Positions 52,331-62,488 of a DNA stretch of 64,000 nucleotides are shown piece after piece. Source of the stretch: Mucilaginibacter sp. KACC 22773 (GTDB lineage Bacteria > Bacteroidota > Bacteroidia > Sphingobacteriales > Sphingobacteriaceae); contig NZ_CP117883.1 of NCBI RefSeq assembly GCF_028736215.1, forward strand, positions 5,952,001 to 6,016,000, written 5' to 3'. The notes beneath the pieces were generated by a model. It was not told where the DNA came from, ran no database searches, and saw only the letters and a program-made list of their open reading frames with translations. Numbering within the stretch: position 1 is the stretch's first letter; the number at the start of each line of letters is the position of its first letter. Position numbers and translations under genes: made by a program.

Positions 52331-52630
52331 TCTGTATAAACCGGCTATTTACAGGGGCAAAGAAATTCCGGTAGCCATGTTTACCGGGGTAGTTTTTTTA
52401 ATGCTTTAAAGTGAACAAAGGTAGTCTCCGGCATAGCGTCCGTCAAAAGCTGTAATATGCTGGCCGAAACCATTCCAATTCCTGATGTCCCGTCGAAACA
52501 TCAAAAACGTCTCATTAAAAGATAAAAATCACAATTTGTTAAACTTTCTTTAACATCATCTACGCCCAAGGGTTGTGTTTACCGACTATAGGTTCAATTG
52601 ATAACTATTAGCGTAAAATCAATTAAATAC

Positions 52631-53761
52631 ATGAAAAAACAGGAAATTCAGGATATATTAAGTAAATACCGGAACGGAGAATCTACGGAGCGTGAAAAGG
52701 CGCTTTTGGAAACCTGGTATCTGAAACAAGATAGTCCCGGGATACAAGATTTATCCAACGAACAGTTTGCAGAAGATTTAACATTAATAGGTCAGGGCCT
52801 TCCTTTGTTGCAGGTCGCGCGTAAATCTGTTTGGCCTCGTCTTGCTGCTGCGGCCTCCATATTACTTTTTTTATCTGCAGGGGCCTATTTGTTATTTCGC
52901 GGCGATATCCCCAAACCGCAAATTTCTGAAAATACCATTCATGACATTGTGCCGGGTGTAAATAAACCCGTTCTTACTTTAGCGAACGGCAAAACGATCA
53001 TTTTGGATAACAATCAAAATGGCTTATTGGCCAGGCAGGGCGCCAGTGTGGTCAATAGATCCGTTAACGGAGCGGTGGTGTACCAGCAAGCTGCTGAGCC
53101 GGAATATCCACAGGCAGAAAAAAGTTATAATGCTGTCACTGTTCCGCGTGGTGCGGAGTACCAGGTGGTAATTTTGCCCGATGGCACCAAAGTTTGGATG
53201 AACGCAGCATCTTCTTTGCGTTACCCGACAGCTTTTTCAGGTGATGAACGAAAGGTCGAACTGGCCGGTGAGGCTTATTTTGAGGTTGTGCATAACCCGG
53301 CAAAACCATTCCGGGTGGTAAGCGCTAAGCAGATAGTGGAAGTATTGGGAACCCATTTTAACATTAATACTTATGATGATGAGCCTGATGTTAAAACTAC
53401 GCTGCTTGAAGGTAAGGTGAAAGTAACTGCAATGGCCAATAACGCGGTCAGATATCTGTTACCTGGCCAGCAAACAGCATTAAATGGCGACGGATTTAAG
53501 GTCGGCGCGGCAGATATGGAGAAGGCGGTTGCCTGGAAGAACGGTCAGTTTATGTTCCAGGATGACAACATACAATACATCATGCGAATCATTTCCCGGT
53601 GGTATGATGTGGATGTGGAATATAAAGGGCAGGTCCCAAATGATAGTTTTGGCGGTGGCGTTTCCCGTTTTAAAAATATTTCTGAATTATTGAACATCCT
53701 GCAGCTTACCGGCAAAGTTCATTTTCAAATAGAAGGCAGAAAAATAATCGTATCAAAATAA
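52631..53761 (+). CDS. FecR-family anti-sigma factor (second locus)
   Basis: A 376-residue regulator. The ATG at 52631 gives the normal N-terminus (MKKQEIQDILSKYRNGE). A membrane helix is at about residues 72-92, then a FecR domain with GAEYQVVILPDGTKVWMNAASSLRYP (about 175-200), LAGEAYFEVVHNPAKPF and a DUF4974 C-terminal domain. No ECF sigma gene is adjacent upstream; the nearest is 8 kb downstream at 60955. It precedes susC, as in the first locus. Confidence 0.93.
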   Translation: MKKQEIQDILSKYRNGESTEREKALLETWYLKQDSPGIQDLSNEQFAEDLTLIGQGLPLLQVARKSVWPRLAAAASILLFLSAGAYLLFRGDIPKPQISENTIHDIVPGVNKPVLTLANGKTIILDNNQNGLLARQGASVVNRSVNGAVVYQQAAEPEYPQAEKSYNAVTVPRGAEYQVVILPDGTKVWMNAASSLRYPTAFSGDERKVELAGEAYFEVVHNPAKPFRVVSAKQIVEVLGTHFNINTYDDEPDVKTTLLEGKVKVTAMANNAVRYLLPGQQTALNGDGFKVGAADMEKAVAWKNGQFMFQDDNIQYIMRIISRWYDVDVEYKGQVPNDSFGGGVSRFKNISELLNILQLTGKVHFQIEGRKIIVSK

Positions 53762-53858
53762 TATACCCTAATTAAATATATCATTATTCACTTAAACAAA
53801 AAACAATAATCGATGAAGAAACAGCTACAAACATAACCCCTTCTGGCGACAAGGGTCC

Positions 53859-53895
53859 AAAAAAAAACGCGAAGATGTCCCACCATCTTCACGCC
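53859..53895 (-). terminator. minus-strand terminator in the second fecR-susC gap
   Basis: On the minus strand, GTGAAGATGG pairs with CATCTTCGC (with a two-base bulge) around a TGGGA loop and is followed by nine T (53867-53859). This is a canonical Rho-independent terminator for a leftward transcript. Confidence 0.65.
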
Positions 53896-53973
53896 AAATG
53901 TTTTGAGTTAGCCCTTTTCAATCTGCATCGCAGGTGAAATTTTATTTGGTCAATCTTGTTTTAACCCAAAACT
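53859..53973 (-). ncRNA. predicted DonS-like antisense RNA of susC (second locus)
   Basis: A minus-strand -7 box TACTTTTG (53984-53977) overlaps the susC start codon and a strong minus-strand terminator ends at 53859, so an RNA of about 115 nt would be antisense to the susC leader. The arrangement is the same as in the first locus, which strengthens both calls. The family function (repression of susC) is known from Bacteroides; here it is inferred. Confidence 0.55.
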
Positions 53974-53983
53974 CTACAAAAGT

Positions 53984-56900
53984 ATGAAAATATCTCATTT
54001 TCACACAGGCACGTCAATTTTATGGCGGCCCAAGAAGTATTTATTAATAATGAAAATAACTACTTTCCTTATTTTAATAACATTAATGCAGGCCAGCGCT
54101 GAAATCAAAGCGCAAAACATCAACCTTTCGTATAATAACGTTCCGCTCAAAAAATTATTCAAAGAGATCAAGGCCCAAACCGGGTATAATTTTATTTATG
54201 CTGAAGGCGATCTGAGAGATACGAAACCGGTAACCATTCATGTAAATTCCGGTAAAATTGATGACGTACTGGATCAAATTTTCAAAGGGCAACCACTGAC
54301 TTATATCATTAGCAGTAAAACCGTTGTTGTCAAAGTGCCTCCTCAAACGTCAGACAGGATAAGATCCGAAACATCTTCAATAAGCGGAACAGTAACTGAC
54401 GAAAACGGAAAGCCAATGGCCGGGGTTACCGTAACGGTGCTGGGTTCCCGAACCCAAACCGCGACAGATAGTTCAGGGCGCTTTGCTTTGCGAAACCTGG
54501 ATAAAGATGCTGAAGTGCAATTTAGTTTTATTGGGTATGGAACCCAGCGTTTTAAAATATCACAAATCAAGGGCAATGTACTTTCAGTTGTGTTAAAGCA
54601 AACGGCCAATGTTCTCAATGAGGTCGTTATGGTGGGCTATGGCTCCTCTAAAAGGAAAGATCTAACCGGTGCGGTATCCTCGGTAAAAATGGATAATATT
54701 AAAAACACACCGTTTGCAACCATTGATCAGGCGCTGTCCGGTCAGGCATCAGGCGTTCAGGTTGTACAGGGGGACGGATCACCGGGAGGTATGGCCAAAA
54801 TCCGTATTCGCGGCGGTGCCTCACTGATCGGGGGAAACGATCCGCTTTATGTTATTGATGGCGTACAAATGACGATCACAAACAGGTATATTCAAGCCGG
54901 GGCGGATATCACAAACCCCGTTGAAAACCTAACGAACGACCCTTCAGGAAGTACATCGGTGGGTTCGTCATTTTCCCGTGGCCTCAATACCCTGGCGGGG
55001 TTAAACATTAATGATATTGAATCCATTGATATCCTTAAAGATGCCTCTGCGACGGCTATATTCGGTTCAAAAGCAGCCAACGGTGTAGTAATTATCACAA
55101 CCAAAAAGGGTTTAAAGAATCAAAAGCCCACGCTGGAAGCGAATTATTTTCAAGCGTACAGTACTGCCAGGACCCAAAAAGTCCTGAATGCCAGTCAATA
55201 TGCAGCATTGCTAAAAGAAGGGGCCACCAATTTAAATAAGGCGCTGGCTGATTTGGGCAGGAGTTCAAATCCAATTGCTGATTCTATTTTACAGTCCCCT
55301 ACTTATTTTGGAACGGCAAATACCAACTGGATCGGTTTAGTTACCCGAACAGGTGTTACTCAAAACGCTGATGTCAGTGTTCGCGGTGGTGGAACCGGAT
55401 CCCGCTACTATACATCGTTATCCTACAATCATCAGACAGGAAATTTACTGGGCACCGATTTTAGCCGAATCGCGGGCAAAGTAAATCTCGACAACGAAAT
55501 TACGGATCGTTTACGTTTGATTACGAATTTGGATTATGGTTTCACGCAAAATAATATCACCAATGGGATATATACGTCTGCTTTATTGGCGCCTCCCATT
55601 TTAACACCGTTCAATGCCGATGGAACGCCAAAGATATTTGTTCCAACCAGTTTCGGAAGCAGTATCTATTCTGGTGTCCAGAATCCTTTTAACCTGCTTC
55701 AGGGCAAGAACTATTCCAATACAGATTTGCTGTTAGGTTCGCTATCATTAGAATATAGTATCACAAACACACTGAAGTTTAAAAGTACCGCTTCGGTTAA
55801 TTACACCAATTACCACCAGCAAAATTACGTTCCCAGTACCGTTTATATTTCGGGAACGAATACGAGTTCCAATGGCGGCATCGCTACACAGGGACAGACG
55901 CAGCAGACCAATGTCTTTTACGAAAATACGTTAACCTGGGACAAACAATTTAACAACGACAACCGGATCACCTTATTGGGAGGAACCTCCTGGCAAAAGT
56001 CGAAAAGCAATTCATTTTCTGCATCCGGTGAAGGATTTCCTGATAATGATTTGCTTACAGGCTTATCTTCGGCTGCACTCCCCCTGCCCCCACAACAGGT
56101 CAATAATCAAAATTCCTTGCTAAGTTTTTACCTGCGTGCAAATTATGCTTACCAGGAGAAATATCTTTTAACTGTTACGGGAAGGTCGGACGCTTCTTCC
56201 AAATTCCCGGTGAATAACCGGGTGGGGTATTTTCCATCAGCTGGCCTGGCCTGGTTGCTGAACGAAGAGCGTTTTTTAAAAAATGTATCGTGGCTCAATC
56301 TGTTAAAACTTCGTATCAGTGCCGGGTATACCGGAACCCAGAATATAGGGGATAATCTCTTTTATACGCTCTATACCCCAGGCAGCTATGCTGGTGCCAA
56401 TTCCCTGATCGCGTCACAGCTGGGCAATGACAAAATTAAGTGGGAGACCACGTTGCAAAAAGATGCGGGCCTTGATTTTGCGATGTTTGGGTCAAGGCTG
56501 CAGGGTTCAATCGGGTATTATGAGAAACGGTCGACAGATCTGCTGATGGCACTTCCTGTTGCTACAAGTTCCGGTTTTTCTTCTGTCCTTGAAAATTTCG
56601 CAACGATCAGAAACCGCGGGATCGAAATTGATCTGCGCGGCGACATTCTGAAAGGGAAGGATTTTCAGTGGAACGCCGCCCTCAATATATCAGCCAACCG
56701 GTCCAAGGTACTCCGGCTTAACCAGAGCGTTTCGGACCCGTTAGGAATTCCGCAGACAACCGATCCTGTTGGAAATTCGCTATTCCTCGGTAATTCTATC
56801 TTAACGGTCGGTCAACCGGTGGGATTGATCTACGGCGTTAAATATCTTGGCGTATTGAGGACCCAGGCGGAAGTAGACGAGTATAAAAAGATTGATCTTT

Positions 56901-57520
56901 TGTCTCAATACGGTTTACGGCCATACCTGGGGATAGGAGATGCCAAATATCAGTTGTTTACTGATGGAAATTATAAGGGATTCGAACAACGGATGGTAAT
57001 CGGACATGCAGAGCCAAAGTTCTTCGGCGGCTTTACGAATACCTTTACTTATAAGCGTTTTAGCCTGATGACCCTGTTGACCTTCTCCTACGGGGGAGAT
57101 TTGCTGTATCAGCCAAGAATAAATAATATCGGACTGGGCGATCAAACCAATCACGACCTGAGTATCTTAGATCATTACAGTGCCTCCAATACGACTTCGA
57201 ATAACCCGAGAATGGTGCTTGGCGTATCCCAAATAGCACAATCAGACGCGGTTTCCACCTTGGATGTATTCAGCGCTTCCTACCTCAAACTAAAGTCGTT
57301 AACATTCAGTTACCAACTGCCTCAAAGCTTTACGGATAAACTGCATATTCATAACGCTTTTGTGTATGTGGCAGGTAACAATTTGCTGATCCTCACCAAG
57401 TATCCGGGTCCGGATCCGGAGGTTAGTAATAATCCGTACAGCCTGATCGGTGGATATACCGACGACGCATCATATCCGACAGTGCGTCAATACAGTTTTG
57501 GATTAAGGGTGGGCTTTTAA
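53984..57520 (+). CDS. SusC/RagA-family TonB-dependent transporter with STN domain (second locus)
   Basis: A 1178-residue outer-membrane transporter. The signal region is at about residues 23-44 (with an alternative start at 54050), followed by an STN domain (about 48-120), a CarboxypepD_reg-like domain with GTVTDENGKPMAGVTV (about 133-215), a TonB-box-like EVVMVGYGSS, the plug with SGQASGVQVVQGDGSPGG and RIRGGASLIGGNDPL, and a C-terminal barrel ending in VRQYSFGLRVGF. It follows FecR and precedes a SusD gene by 11 bp. Confidence 0.95.
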   Translation: MKISHFHTGTSILWRPKKYLLIMKITTFLILITLMQASAEIKAQNINLSYNNVPLKKLFKEIKAQTGYNFIYAEGDLRDTKPVTIHVNSGKIDDVLDQIFKGQPLTYIISSKTVVVKVPPQTSDRIRSETSSISGTVTDENGKPMAGVTVTVLGSRTQTATDSSGRFALRNLDKDAEVQFSFIGYGTQRFKISQIKGNVLSVVLKQTANVLNEVVMVGYGSSKRKDLTGAVSSVKMDNIKNTPFATIDQALSGQASGVQVVQGDGSPGGMAKIRIRGGASLIGGNDPLYVIDGVQMTITNRYIQAGADITNPVENLTNDPSGSTSVGSSFSRGLNTLAGLNINDIESIDILKDASATAIFGSKAANGVVIITTKKGLKNQKPTLEANYFQAYSTARTQKVLNASQYAALLKEGATNLNKALADLGRSSNPIADSILQSPTYFGTANTNWIGLVTRTGVTQNADVSVRGGGTGSRYYTSLSYNHQTGNLLGTDFSRIAGKVNLDNEITDRLRLITNLDYGFTQNNITNGIYTSALLAPPILTPFNADGTPKIFVPTSFGSSIYSGVQNPFNLLQGKNYSNTDLLLGSLSLEYSITNTLKFKSTASVNYTNYHQQNYVPSTVYISGTNTSSNGGIATQGQTQQTNVFYENTLTWDKQFNNDNRITLLGGTSWQKSKSNSFSASGEGFPDNDLLTGLSSAALPLPPQQVNNQNSLLSFYLRANYAYQEKYLLTVTGRSDASSKFPVNNRVGYFPSAGLAWLLNEERFLKNVSWLNLLKLRISAGYTGTQNIGDNLFYTLYTPGSYAGANSLIASQLGNDKIKWETTLQKDAGLDFAMFGSRLQGSIGYYEKRSTDLLMALPVATSSGFSSVLENFATIRNRGIEIDLRGDILKGKDFQWNAALNISANRSKVLRLNQSVSDPLGIPQTTDPVGNSLFLGNSILTVGQPVGLIYGVKYLGVLRTQAEVDEYKKIDLLSQYGLRPYLGIGDAKYQLFTDGNYKGFEQRMVIGHAEPKFFGGFTNTFTYKRFSLMTLLTFSYGGDLLYQPRINNIGLGDQTNHDLSILDHYSASNTTSNNPRMVLGVSQIAQSDAVSTLDVFSASYLKLKSLTFSYQLPQSFTDKLHIHNAFVYVAGNNLLILTKYPGPDPEVSNNPYSLIGGYTDDASYPTVRQYSFGLRVGF

Positions 57521-57531
57521 AAATTAAACTT

Positions 57532-58968
57532 ATGTTCAATAGAAAACTTATTAAAGGAATTTTAGCGAGTGTCGCATCATTGATACTATGCTCGTGCAAT
57601 AAGGAGCTTAGCGCTCCGCCAAGAAATGAGGTAGTTGACATCAACGCCGTAACCAGTCAAAGCAAAGCTCAAATCGTTTTAAATGGCGCCTATTTCCGCT
57701 TAGCTAACGCAAACAGCAGCAATTTTACCAATTGGTCTTTTCATGAAGTTACGGGAAGTGTTTTTACCGGTTACTTAGGCTATGGGTTTGGAGTTATGCA
57801 GGATGAATCCAATAGCAATCAAGCCAGCACTTTTAGCCAGGGGATCTGGGATGATTGTTATAAACTGGTTGAAGCAACCAACGGTACGATAAGCGGGATA
57901 ACGGCTCTTGCTGATAATGCATTTACAGGGAACAGGAAGAACGAGATGCTTGGTGAAGCCCGTTTCCTAAGGGCTTACACCAACTACCGGCTGTTAAGTT
58001 ACTTTGCCCAATGGTATGATATTTCGAGCAAATATGGTATCCTGATCAGGGACGCTCCTTCGACCTTGAGCAATATTGTTAAGGCCAGGAGTGATGTGAG
58101 GTCCAGTTATGACTTCATCATTACCGACTGTGATTTCGCCATTGCTAACGCACCGTCAAGCAACCCTAACTACTATGCAACTAAGTGGGCCGCTATGGCT
58201 TTAAAGATGCGCGTGTTAATGAGCCGGGGACAACAGGGCGATTACGCTCAGGTCATCACTTTAGCTGAAAATATAAAGCAATCGAACATTTATGCATTGG
58301 AAAATAACCTGAAGGATATATTTTACACGAAAGGTTTAGCCAGTTCAGAGGTGATATTGGGTATCAAACCCAATACCGGCCAGGAAACTTTTTACTATAA
58401 TCTCAGCTATCAATATTACCCGGGGGGCAGTGGCCTTTGGGTTGCCAAACAGGCATTAAAGGATTTACTTCAAAATGATCCGCGGGGATCATGGATGGTT
58501 GGGCCGGCGAGTAGATACAATGCTTACAGCCCCAATACCTATTATTTCACCAAGTATATTGCTTATGCTACGGTGCCTACCCAGGTATCAGAAACAGCTT
58601 ATGCCTTCCGTTTATCCGAAGTATACTTATTGGAGGCGGAAGCCACGATTAGGTCGGGCGGCAGCCTGAGCACGGCCAAAGCGCTGATCAAGACGGTCAT
58701 GGCCAAAGCCGGTGTCACTGATTTTTCTGCGGTTGACAATGCGTCAACAGCGGATGCGCTGCTCTTGCAGAATTATGATGAAATTTCGAGAAATCTGGTA
58801 GGCGAAGACGGTGCTGACTGGATGGCGATGCTGCGATTTCCGCTGGCTACCGTAACCCAACTGAAGCCTACCATTACTTCAACTGCGCAATATATTCTTC
58901 CTATTCCATCTTCAGAATATCAATCGAACCCGACTATCGGGCCACAAAACCCAGGCTACTCTTATTAA
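57532..58968 (+). CDS. SusD/RagB-family nutrient-binding lipoprotein (second locus)
   Basis: A 478-residue surface lipoprotein. The lipobox is LILCSC (Cys22). SusD features include a TPR-like FLRAYTNYRLLSYFAQWYD (about 144-162) and a C-terminal part with YAFRLSEVYLLEAEATIRSG. It partners SusC. The next gene is a thioredoxin-like protein, so the locus lacks a glycoside hydrolase. Confidence 0.93.
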   Translation: MFNRKLIKGILASVASLILCSCNKELSAPPRNEVVDINAVTSQSKAQIVLNGAYFRLANANSSNFTNWSFHEVTGSVFTGYLGYGFGVMQDESNSNQASTFSQGIWDDCYKLVEATNGTISGITALADNAFTGNRKNEMLGEARFLRAYTNYRLLSYFAQWYDISSKYGILIRDAPSTLSNIVKARSDVRSSYDFIITDCDFAIANAPSSNPNYYATKWAAMALKMRVLMSRGQQGDYAQVITLAENIKQSNIYALENNLKDIFYTKGLASSEVILGIKPNTGQETFYYNLSYQYYPGGSGLWVAKQALKDLLQNDPRGSWMVGPASRYNAYSPNTYYFTKYIAYATVPTQVSETAYAFRLSEVYLLEAEATIRSGGSLSTAKALIKTVMAKAGVTDFSAVDNASTADALLLQNYDEISRNLVGEDGADWMAMLRFPLATVTQLKPTITSTAQYILPIPSSEYQSNPTIGPQNPGYSY

Positions 58969-58986
58969 ACTATAACCATTAAAAAT

Positions 58987-60138
58987 ATGAAAAATATCTT
59001 CAGAAATTATCGTTTATTCATCGCCGCGGCCATATTCATGGCACCGGCCATCCTGCGGGCGCAAACCTTCACCTATACAGTAAAAGGAAAAGTAGGGGCA
59101 TTACCTGCCACGGCAAAAGCGTATTTAATGCGCAGCATTGCGGGGAGTAATCAAACCGATTCAACCGCCATAAAAAATGGAAGTTTCAGCTTTAAAGGAA
59201 AGATAGATCAACCCGAAAGCGCCTATTTGATCATCAACAAAAAGGGTACCGGTATCAATATCCCTGAAATCAGCTATACCTCTTTATATCTTGAAAAGGG
59301 GTTGATCCATGTAACAAGCCCTGGACTGCTGGATAAGGCACGCATTGCCGGAGGCCTTTTAAACACGGATAATGCAAAACTGATACAAGCATTGACGCCA
59401 TCCACCGCCAAAACCGCTGCACTGGAAAAGGAATACCAGGCAGCATCGGAGGAACAAAGAAAATCAAAAGAGTTCAGCGAGGCTATTGATAAAAAGAGCA
59501 GCGCCCTCCGACAGGAGCAAAAAGCGGTTTATCTTGAATTTATTAAAGGTAACCCTAATTCGTTAGTCAGCCTTTTTGCGTTAAAAATCTACGCCGGCGC
59601 CGTACCTGATGTTGCACAGGTGGAACCTGTATTTAACACCCTTTCGGTAAGTGTACGCTCCTCCAAAATGGGAACAGAGTATGGTGCAGAAATTGCCAGA
59701 ATGAAAAGAACAGCGATTGGTGCCATTGCCCCCGATTTTACCCAAACGGATACTTCAGGGAGAGCAGTTTCCCTTCATGATTATAAGGGGAAATATGTAT
59801 TGCTTGACTTTTGGGCAAGCTGGTGCGGCCCGTGCAGGGCAGAGAATCCCAATGTCGTAAAGAATTTTAATGCCTATAAAGATAAAGGGTTTACAGTGTT
59901 GGGGGTATCACTGGATCAGCCTAATGCCAAAGATAAATGGGTCAAAGCCGTCCATGACGATCACCTGGAATGGACACAGGTTTCCGATCTGAAAGGATGG
60001 AAGAATGAAGCGGCTCAACTGTATGCGGTAAAAGCCATTCCTCAAAATTTTTTAATTGGGCCCGATGGTACAATAATCGGCAAGGACCTGCATGGCGATG
60101 GTTTGAGCAAAAAGCTTGCTGAGATTTTTAATAAATAA
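58987..60138 (+). CDS. TlpA-like thioredoxin-domain protein with DUF4369-like N-terminus
   Basis: A 383-residue exported protein. A signal peptide ends near ILRAQ (about residue 22). The first 230 residues resemble DUF4369, found with TlpA domains in Bacteroidota. The C-terminal thioredoxin-fold domain has the motif FWASWCGPCRAEN (Cys at about 280 and 283). It probably works in the periplasm as a disulfide reductant for the SusCD system. It starts 18 bp after the susD stop. Confidence 0.9.
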   Translation: MKNIFRNYRLFIAAAIFMAPAILRAQTFTYTVKGKVGALPATAKAYLMRSIAGSNQTDSTAIKNGSFSFKGKIDQPESAYLIINKKGTGINIPEISYTSLYLEKGLIHVTSPGLLDKARIAGGLLNTDNAKLIQALTPSTAKTAALEKEYQAASEEQRKSKEFSEAIDKKSSALRQEQKAVYLEFIKGNPNSLVSLFALKIYAGAVPDVAQVEPVFNTLSVSVRSSKMGTEYGAEIARMKRTAIGAIAPDFTQTDTSGRAVSLHDYKGKYVLLDFWASWCGPCRAENPNVVKNFNAYKDKGFTVLGVSLDQPNAKDKWVKAVHDDHLEWTQVSDLKGWKNEAAQLYAVKAIPQNFLIGPDGTIIGKDLHGDGLSKKLAEIFNK

Positions 60139-60954
60139 ACCGGAAGACTTTAGTTTTGCTCTGATCTCCGAAAAAAACCGGTAACCTGTTGAAATTGATT
60201 ATTTTATAATACCAGAAATTAATAAACCAGTCGATGAAAAATAATGAAAATACAATTGCTCTTCCTTCACCCGGTATTTTTTACCGGGGTTGGAAGGGTT
60301 CGGTCATCATGCCGGACTCCTGTTTTTAGACAGGGGGCCGGCTTCGGCCGCGCCGGGTGATAAGCTACCCGGATGTGCTCCTTTACGAAAACGAAGCCAT
60401 TTTTATACAAAAGCTGAAATTAGTATCCGCCTATGCAAGGGGTGGTACCAGCTTCGGTCTCATTATCAGATCTGAAATCTCCGTCAATTCCCGCCCCAGT
60501 CGAAAAAAACCGTCAATTAAATTATTAAATGATGATAACAGGGAAAAGAAACCGGTGATTTAAAGGAAAATGATATAATAACACTTCCGTGGTTTAGGTT
60601 TTCATTTTATAATTCAGGAGAAACAGCAAGCGGCAGTTACTCATCAAACTGGACAAGCAAGCTGTTTCTTTTTTTTCAACAGATAGAGGGTCTTATTGGA
60701 TGATGGCGAAAAGATAATCCCATCATCCGATTTTATCGGGGTTTTAATTATTAAGTATAATTCCTCTAATTTTTGGGACACGTACGCTTCCTATAATTCT
60801 CCATCCTTCACCATACGAATCCCGGTTCAATCGCAGCATTGAATCAAAAAGACACGAATGCCTTTTTTGAACTTAATTCAGATTTTCAGGATTAAGCCGA
60901 TCTTAGTGAAAATAGCAACAATTCTGTATCTTTATAGTTGGATTTTCCCCGATA
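60139..60954. other. long non-coding gap with several hairpins
   Basis: These 816 bp hold no convincing gene. Hairpins seen: CCCGGTA-TTTTT-TACCGGG (60270-60288, with outer CTTCC/GGAAG pairs), AGAAACAGC (60619-60627) with GCTGTTTCT (60661-60669) followed by eight T, GGATGATGG (60698-60706) with CCATCATCC (60720-60728), and CCGAT-TTT-ATCGG (60727-60739). Several tandem terminators or the relic of lost genes would explain them. No protein is called. Confidence 0.5.
60619..60676 (+). terminator. probable terminator after the second SusCD locus
   Basis: A 9-bp perfect stem, AGAAACAGC (60619-60627) with GCTGTTTCT (60661-60669), followed by a run of eight T. The loop is long (33 nt), which weakens it, but the U tract is clear. 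Confidence 0.45.
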
Positions 60955-61527
60955 ATGGTTGATTATAAATCGTATAGTGACTTTGAACTGGCCGAATTGC
61001 TCCAATCAGGCGATCAATTGGCCTATACTGAAATTTATAACCGTTTTCATGGGGCATTATATATCCATGTATTTAATAAACTCCGCAATCGCGAGGAAGC
61101 AAGGGATATCGTGCATGAGTTATTTAGCAGTCTCTGGTATAATTGCCGGAATTTATCATTAAAGACAACCTTATCCGGTTATTTATATACTTCTGCCCGG
61201 TATAAGATATTTGATTTTATTTCGCATAAGGATGTTGAGTCTAAATACATTCAATCTATTGGTAAATTTATTGAACAAGATGACTGTATCACCGATCACT
61301 TGGTTAGAGAAAAGGAATTAAACGCGATGATCGAAAACGAAATTGCCGCGCTTCCTCCCAGGATGCGCGAGATATTTGAACTCAGCAGAAAGCAAAACTT
61401 TACGCATAAAGAAATTGCTGAATTACTTGGCCTATCTGAAAAAACGGTAAAAAAACAGGTGAATAATTCATTGAAGGTATTACGCTCCAAACTTGGAACA
61501 GCGATTTTCACCGCTTTTATATTGTAA
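60955..61527 (+). CDS. ECF sigma factor, displaced from its FecR
   Basis: A 190-residue FecI-like sigma factor. Region 2 has YTEIYNRFHGALYIHVFNKLRNREEARDIVHELFSSLW (about 24-61) and region 4 has LPPRMREIFELSRKQNFTHKEIAELLGLSEKTVKKQVN (about 127-165), with a hydrophobic C-terminal tail. Normally such genes lie just upstream of fecR. Here none precedes the FecR at 52631 and no fecR follows this gene, so they may be partners split by rearrangement. Alternatively this sigma serves another locus. Confidence 0.88.
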   Translation: MVDYKSYSDFELAELLQSGDQLAYTEIYNRFHGALYIHVFNKLRNREEARDIVHELFSSLWYNCRNLSLKTTLSGYLYTSARYKIFDFISHKDVESKYIQSIGKFIEQDDCITDHLVREKELNAMIENEIAALPPRMREIFELSRKQNFTHKEIAELLGLSEKTVKKQVNNSLKVLRSKLGTAIFTAFIL

Positions 61528-61597
61528 CATACTTCTAGTCATTTTCCTCACGGGTGTAAAAAATGATTGTTTTGGGTAACATGATTTATTCAGGTAT

Positions 61598-61860
61598 TTA
61601 ATTCCGGAATAAATCCAAATGGCCGGTTAGCACACAAACCAGTGTCAATCTTCGGGGGATGGGAGTTAAACCCATTATAATGGCCTGCAAAGTGCTGTGT
61701 ATCGAACTCAGGGATAGTAATAACATTTCGGTAATTTTCTTCGGTGTAAAATTCTCCGAGTAGCGCAGGCGAAATATTTCCCTGCGTCGTTCGGGCCACA
61801 ATTCCATTACGGTTTTAATGATGCCAGCTAACGCTTTACCAAAGAAAATGGGAGATTAGG
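61598..61860 (-). pseudogene. remnant of an ECF sigma factor (region 4 only)
   Basis: A minus-strand frame from about 61860 to 61598 encodes LAGIIKTVMELWPERRREIF followed by RLRYSENFTPKKITEMLLLS, which aligns with sigma region 4 of the intact gene at 60955 (LPPRMREIFELSRKQNFTHKEIAELLGLS). Region 2 is absent and the frame upstream is closed by a TAA near 61842-61860. The ORF then drifts into unrelated residues. It is the tail of a lost sigma gene. Confidence 0.6.
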
Positions 61861-61892
61861 GGGTCGCAACGGACATCCGTTCGAAAGGCTCA

Positions 61893-62405
61893 CTACCAAA
61901 AAACAAATCCAGCGGCCGCCAGGTCATTAATAACTATAACTACGCTTTCTTCGGATGAACCAGTAACTGATCTGGGTTTCACCGTAGGCGAGCCTATTGG
62001 GCATCGCTCACGAAAAGCTTTCAATTGCTGTAAAAATGCTGTGCCTGCGCCGGGAGTTTCCCGATCTAAAAGCTCCGCTTCCTGTTCTTCGGCGTAGATC
62101 AGCTTATCCCAATCCTCATATTGGTGATAGAATAGCCGTATGTCGAAATGATGATATTCAATTTCCTCCCGGTTCATTGGCCGTGACAAGAACGGCATGG
62201 CGTAATACAGTCCCATCGGGCGGCGGTTGCGGTCGCACCAGACTTCGGCGTGCATATACACATAGATACGCGGCGGGTATTTGGTCTGTGGTTTATAATA
62301 AAAATCCACCCGACCCGATGTCTTACGTGGCAGGGCATTTACCTTATCATATTCGGCTTTTTCACGGGCATTCATCACATAGCCCTCTTTAATCTTCACC
62401 ATCAT
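61893..62405 (-). CDS. hypothetical protein of the mobile element, 170 aa
   Basis: A soluble, charged protein with no recognised family. An alternative start is Met11 at 62375. It contains FYYKPQTKYPPRIYVYMHAE and an acidic middle. It lies downstream of the PRTRC genes on the same strand, so it is probably part of the same element. Function unknown. Confidence 0.55.
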   Translation of the reverse strand: MMVKIKEGYVMNAREKAEYDKVNALPRKTSGRVDFYYKPQTKYPPRIYVYMHAEVWCDRNRRPMGLYYAMPFLSRPMNREEIEYHHFDIRLFYHQYEDWDKLIYAEEQEAELLDRETPGAGTAFLQQLKAFRERCPIGSPTVKPRSVTGSSEESVVIVINDLAAAGFVFW

Positions 62406-62488
62406 TTTAGTTTTGAAATTGCCAGAGTTTCAGAAAAGCAAGCTGGCCGTAGGAGGGCATGCTTTTAGGAAAGTCTGGCTACCCAACA

